Assembly (NCBI GenBank): GCA_013286985.1
Contig: JABDEQ010000093.1
Coordinates: 1-8,394 of the forward strand
Source: Bacteroidota bacterium
GTDB lineage: Bacteria > Bacteroidota > Bacteroidia > Sphingobacteriales > Sphingobacteriaceae
Reading direction: 5' to 3'
Length of the DNA stretch: 8,394 nucleotides
Made by a program: the position numbers and the translations under genes. This document shows, one piece after another, positions 6,381-8,394 of this stretch (positions are counted from its first letter, which is position 1; the number at the start of each line of letters is the position of its first letter). The notes under the pieces are model-generated. The model worked only from the letters and a program-made list of their open reading frames with translations, made no database searches and was not told the origin of the DNA.

Positions 6381-7338
6381 TCAGGCTGCCATTGGGTTTA
6401 AATAAAAAGCTCATCGGTTTTTCGGGGTTTTTGATGATTTCCAGCAGCAAAAATCCCCAGTTTTTCCAGAAGCTTTCCAGCACCTGGCCGTAAATTTTAT
6501 TTACCCAGTGGTCAAATAAAGGCTTGCTGCTCATGCCGCGCAGTGGCATAGCCTCTATGTAAACATCATCGCCCACGGGCAAAATATGATACTCGGGCAG
6601 GCGGTTAAACAGGTAGGCTGAATAAAACACCCTGCCACAAAATTCTTCAAACTGTATAGGGTGCAGTGTTTGTTGCTCAATTTTTTGCTGTATCTCCTGG
6701 TGATAATGCTTATTGGCGCCGTTGTCCTGCAGGCACATAATCAAACCAAAATCTTTTATCCGTAGCGAGAAGGTAAGCGTGTTAATCTCATCGCGATAGC
6801 CAAACTCTTCGGGATTGTTATCAACCTTAAACAAAAATATACTGTAGGGCTTAAAATCTTCCAGTATGATGGGCAAATTAAGGCCCTGCAACATTAAATG
6901 CAGGTTGGTGAACTTATGGATAATTGATTGCGAAATATTAAATTCTTCACCCTGCGAATGCTGTAGTTTAATGCCGCTTTGTATCTCGTTAAATATAATT
7001 CCATAAAGCAGTTTACCCGCCCATTGAAACAGCCTTAGTTCATCCAGCTCTTTTATGGCATCGTAGCCAATTTCAAAAGCCGCTGCAATTTCCGCCTCCA
7101 AAGGCTCCAGGTAAGCTTCGTTAATATGTGCCGAACAGGGTATCTTAATATCTTTATAGGTAGCCATGCTTTCGTCGAGCATTTTAAAGGGCTTATCTTC
7201 CAGCCCGTAAAGGCTCATTAACCATTGCGGAAAAACCTGTATCTTTTCTTCTTCGGTAGTTAGGGTTTGTCCGGTTAAAAAGCAGTTACGGTTGCTAAAG
7301 TTAAAAGCGGTAAACGGGTTATAAATTTGTTCGGGCAT
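6349..7338 (-). CDS. Conserved hypothetical protein with HNH-like degenerate N-terminus
   Basis: I do not recognise an established family for this soluble protein, which is 329 residues long with the start chosen here. It has no signal peptide or membrane helix. The frame stays open to an ATG at 7434, but that start would put the first 32 codons across the divergent epimerase gene and its promoter; the ATG at 7338 begins MPEQIYNPF and leaves a 54-base intergenic gap. Residues 18-40 (NCFLTGQ...TTEEEKIQVFPQWL) resemble the C-x-x-C...EH-x-x-P-x-W-L opening of some HNH endonucleases, but the second cysteine and the catalytic histidine are absent. The rest is mixed alpha/beta, with an acidic helical stretch (about 76-103), a hydrophobic segment LPIILEDFKPYSIFLFKVD, and a tryptophan-rich C-terminus (FDHWVNKIYGQVLESFWKNWGF). 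It reads convergently into the rhomboid gene, with a 32-base overlap. Function unknown. Confidence 0.8.
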   Translation of the reverse strand: MPEQIYNPFTAFNFSNRNCFLTGQTLTTEEEKIQVFPQWLMSLYGLEDKPFKMLDESMATYKDIKIPCSAHINEAYLEPLEAEIAAAFEIGYDAIKELDELRLFQWAGKLLYGIIFNEIQSGIKLQHSQGEEFNISQSIIHKFTNLHLMLQGLNLPIILEDFKPYSIFLFKVDNNPEEFGYRDEINTLTFSLRIKDFGLIMCLQDNGANKHYHQEIQQKIEQQTLHPIQFEEFCGRVFYSAYLFNRLPEYHILPVGDDVYIEAMPLRGMSSKPLFDHWVNKIYGQVLESFWKNWGFLLLEIIKNPEKPMSFLFKPNGSLINAAEIELPR

Positions 7339-7343
7339 GGGCG

Positions 7344-7351
7344 CAAAGATA
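7344..7351 (-). promoter_or_regulatory. -7 box for the hypothetical gene (minus strand)
   Basis: On the minus strand this reads TATCTTTG, an exact TAnnTTTG, ending only five bases before the ATG at 7338. If it is used, the transcript would start at or next to the start codon, which implies a leaderless mRNA. No TTTG box lies at the usual -33 spacing, so support comes from the -7 match and the divergent arrangement. Confidence 0.45.
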
Positions 7352-7376
7352 AGCATCAAATCCGGCAAGAAAATTT

Positions 7377-7384
7377 TAGCTTTG
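7377..7384 (+). promoter_or_regulatory. -7 box for the dipeptide epimerase gene
   Basis: TAGCTTTG is an exact TAnnTTTG match ending eight bases before the ATG at 7393. Transcription would then begin only a few bases before the start codon. No clear -33 TTTG box is present at 17-21 bases upstream. It faces away from the minus-strand -7 box at 7344-7351, forming a compact divergent promoter region. Confidence 0.5.
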
Positions 7385-7392
7385 AATTTAAC

Positions 7393-8394
7393 ATGATACT
7401 GACTTTCCAACCTTTCGAACTGCTGCTGCGGCACACCTTTACCATCGCGAAGTTTTCGCGCACCTCAACACCTGTAATGCTGATACAGATTGAGCATGAG
7501 GGCCATACCGGCTATGGCGAAGCCTCAATGGTGCCCTACATGGGCGAGAGCTATGAAAGTGCCACGGCGTTTTTGAAGAAGGTTGATGCCCGGCAGTTTA
7601 AATACCCTTTTAATTTTGAGGAGATTATGGCTTACCTGGATAGCATTGCGCCCGGTAACCCGGCCATTAAAGCCGGTGTTGACATTGCCCTGCACGATTT
7701 GGAAGGCAAGCTGCAAGAACAAGCCTGCTGGCAAATATTGGGCAGCAGCCCCGCTAAAATGCCTTTAACCAGTTTTACCATTGGTATTGACACGCCCGAA
7801 GTAATTATCCAAAAAGTTAAGGAAAATCCGGATTGTAAAATTATAAAAGTAAAATTGGGCAGGGATAGCGATCAGGATTTGATCAAAACCATCCGCTCGG
7901 TAACTGATTTGCCGCTATTTGTTGATGCCAACCAGGGCTGGACAGATTTGCAGCAAAGCCTGGATATGACTCACTGGCTGCACGAGCAAGGCGTTTTACT
8001 GATTGAGCAACCCATGTTAAAAACCGACCCCGATAGTAACGCCTGGCTTACCGAACGCAGCCCGATACCTATTATTGGCGATGAATCGGTACAGCGATTG
8101 CCCGATGTGGCAAAAGCCGAGGGCGTTTATCATGGTATTAATATCAAACTGATGAAATCGGCAGGGATGTATGAGGCACACCAGATGATGCTGAAGGCAA
8201 GAGAACTTGATTTAAAGGTAATGATAGGCTGCATGAGCGAAACCAGCTGCGCCACCCTTGCCGCCGCCGCCCTTGCCCCCCAATGCAACTGGGCCGATCT
8301 GGATGGCCCGTTTTTAACCAGCAATAACCCATACCTGCTGCCCGAATTTGTTAATGGCAAGTGGGTGCTGAATAATGAGGCTGGCTTAGGGCTT
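7393..8394 (+). CDS. Dipeptide epimerase, enolase superfamily (3'-truncated)
   Basis: The frame runs 334 codons from ATG to the window edge without a stop, so only a short C-terminal piece should be missing (family members are about 320-370 residues). It belongs to the muconate-lactonizing-enzyme subgroup of the enolase superfamily. Residues visible: the acid/base pair K-V-K (K152, K154) and K252 in NIKLMKSAG, the magnesium ligands D178 (VDANQGW), E205 (IEQPM) and D230 (GDES), and the DLDGP motif (D302, D304), a DxD characteristic of L-Ala-D/L-Glu-type epimerases that holds the dipeptide amino group. The enzyme inverts the alpha-carbon of the second residue of a dipeptide. In murein recycling this turns L-Ala-D-Glu into L-Ala-L-Glu, but Bacteroidota members of this family can prefer other dipeptides, so the substrate is open. 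It should be cytosolic. The start follows a -7 box by eight bases. It is divergent from the hypothetical gene. Confidence 0.92.
   Translation, partial: MILTFQPFELLLRHTFTIAKFSRTSTPVMLIQIEHEGHTGYGEASMVPYMGESYESATAFLKKVDARQFKYPFNFEEIMAYLDSIAPGNPAIKAGVDIALHDLEGKLQEQACWQILGSSPAKMPLTSFTIGIDTPEVIIQKVKENPDCKIIKVKLGRDSDQDLIKTIRSVTDLPLFVDANQGWTDLQQSLDMTHWLHEQGVLLIEQPMLKTDPDSNAWLTERSPIPIIGDESVQRLPDVAKAEGVYHGINIKLMKSAGMYEAHQMMLKARELDLKVMIGCMSETSCATLAAAALAPQCNWADLDGPFLTSNNPYLLPEFVNGKWVLNNEAGLGL

Noticed and set aside
7339..7434. Longer N-terminus for the hypothetical gene starting at 7434
   Set aside because: It would overlap the start of the epimerase and the divergent promoter region; the ATG at 7338 leaves a normal intergenic gap and is directly preceded by a -7 box.
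8253..8280. GC-rich run of repeated GCC codons near the right end
   Set aside because: It encodes an ordinary alanine-rich helix of the epimerase barrel (TLAAAALAP) and is not a repeat array or a site.
7525..8360. Several short open frames on both strands (7525-7734, 7583-7768, 8130-8360, 8144-8332)
   Set aside because: All lie inside the dipeptide epimerase frame, which is continuous and carries every catalytic residue; they are shadows.

Overview
The window looks like chromosomal DNA of a Bacteroidota member, most likely Sphingobacteriaceae (Pedobacter/Mucilaginibacter type). The evidence is the Bacteroidota-style promoters (TAnnTTTG -7 boxes), the lack of clear Shine-Dalgarno sequences, exported proteins whose signal peptides end in A-Q, and protein families typical of that phylum. 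The genus-level guess rests on general resemblance only. I see no mobile element, CRISPR array, tRNA or rRNA. The window is gene-dense: nine protein genes, two of them cut by the window ends, and no gap longer than about 90 bases.

Layout: (1) The 3' part of a TlpA-like thiol-disulfide oxidoreductase (+). It faces a minus-strand pair, a secreted DUF1080/3-keto-disaccharide hydrolase-like protein and, upstream of it, peptidase T (pepT). A perfect 22-bp inverted repeat between the two converging stop codons looks like a bidirectional terminator. (2) A plus-strand run from 2861 to 6380: an outer-membrane beta-barrel protein, a MmcQ/YjbR-like protein, a secreted M14 zinc carboxypeptidase and a rhomboid intramembrane protease. 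The first two genes both appear to use TTG starts and lie 4 bases apart. The last two overlap by ATGA, with their own promoter just before the carboxypeptidase. (3) A minus-strand conserved hypothetical gene whose 3' end overlaps the rhomboid gene tail-to-tail. (4) A divergent dipeptide epimerase of the enolase superfamily (L-Ala-D/L-Glu epimerase type), running off the right end.

The common theme is peptide handling. A secreted M14 carboxypeptidase and a membrane rhomboid act at or outside the inner membrane, while cytosolic PepT (tripeptides) and a dipeptide epimerase act on small peptides inside. They are split over at least three transcription units, so a shared pathway (scavenging of exogenous or murein peptides) is an inference and not something the sequence proves. 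No clearly new multi-gene system is evident. The best points for a second look are the coupled carboxypeptidase-rhomboid pair, the hypothetical protein with an HNH-like but degenerate N-terminus, the two adjacent TTG starts, and promoters placed so close to start codons that very short or leaderless transcripts are predicted.
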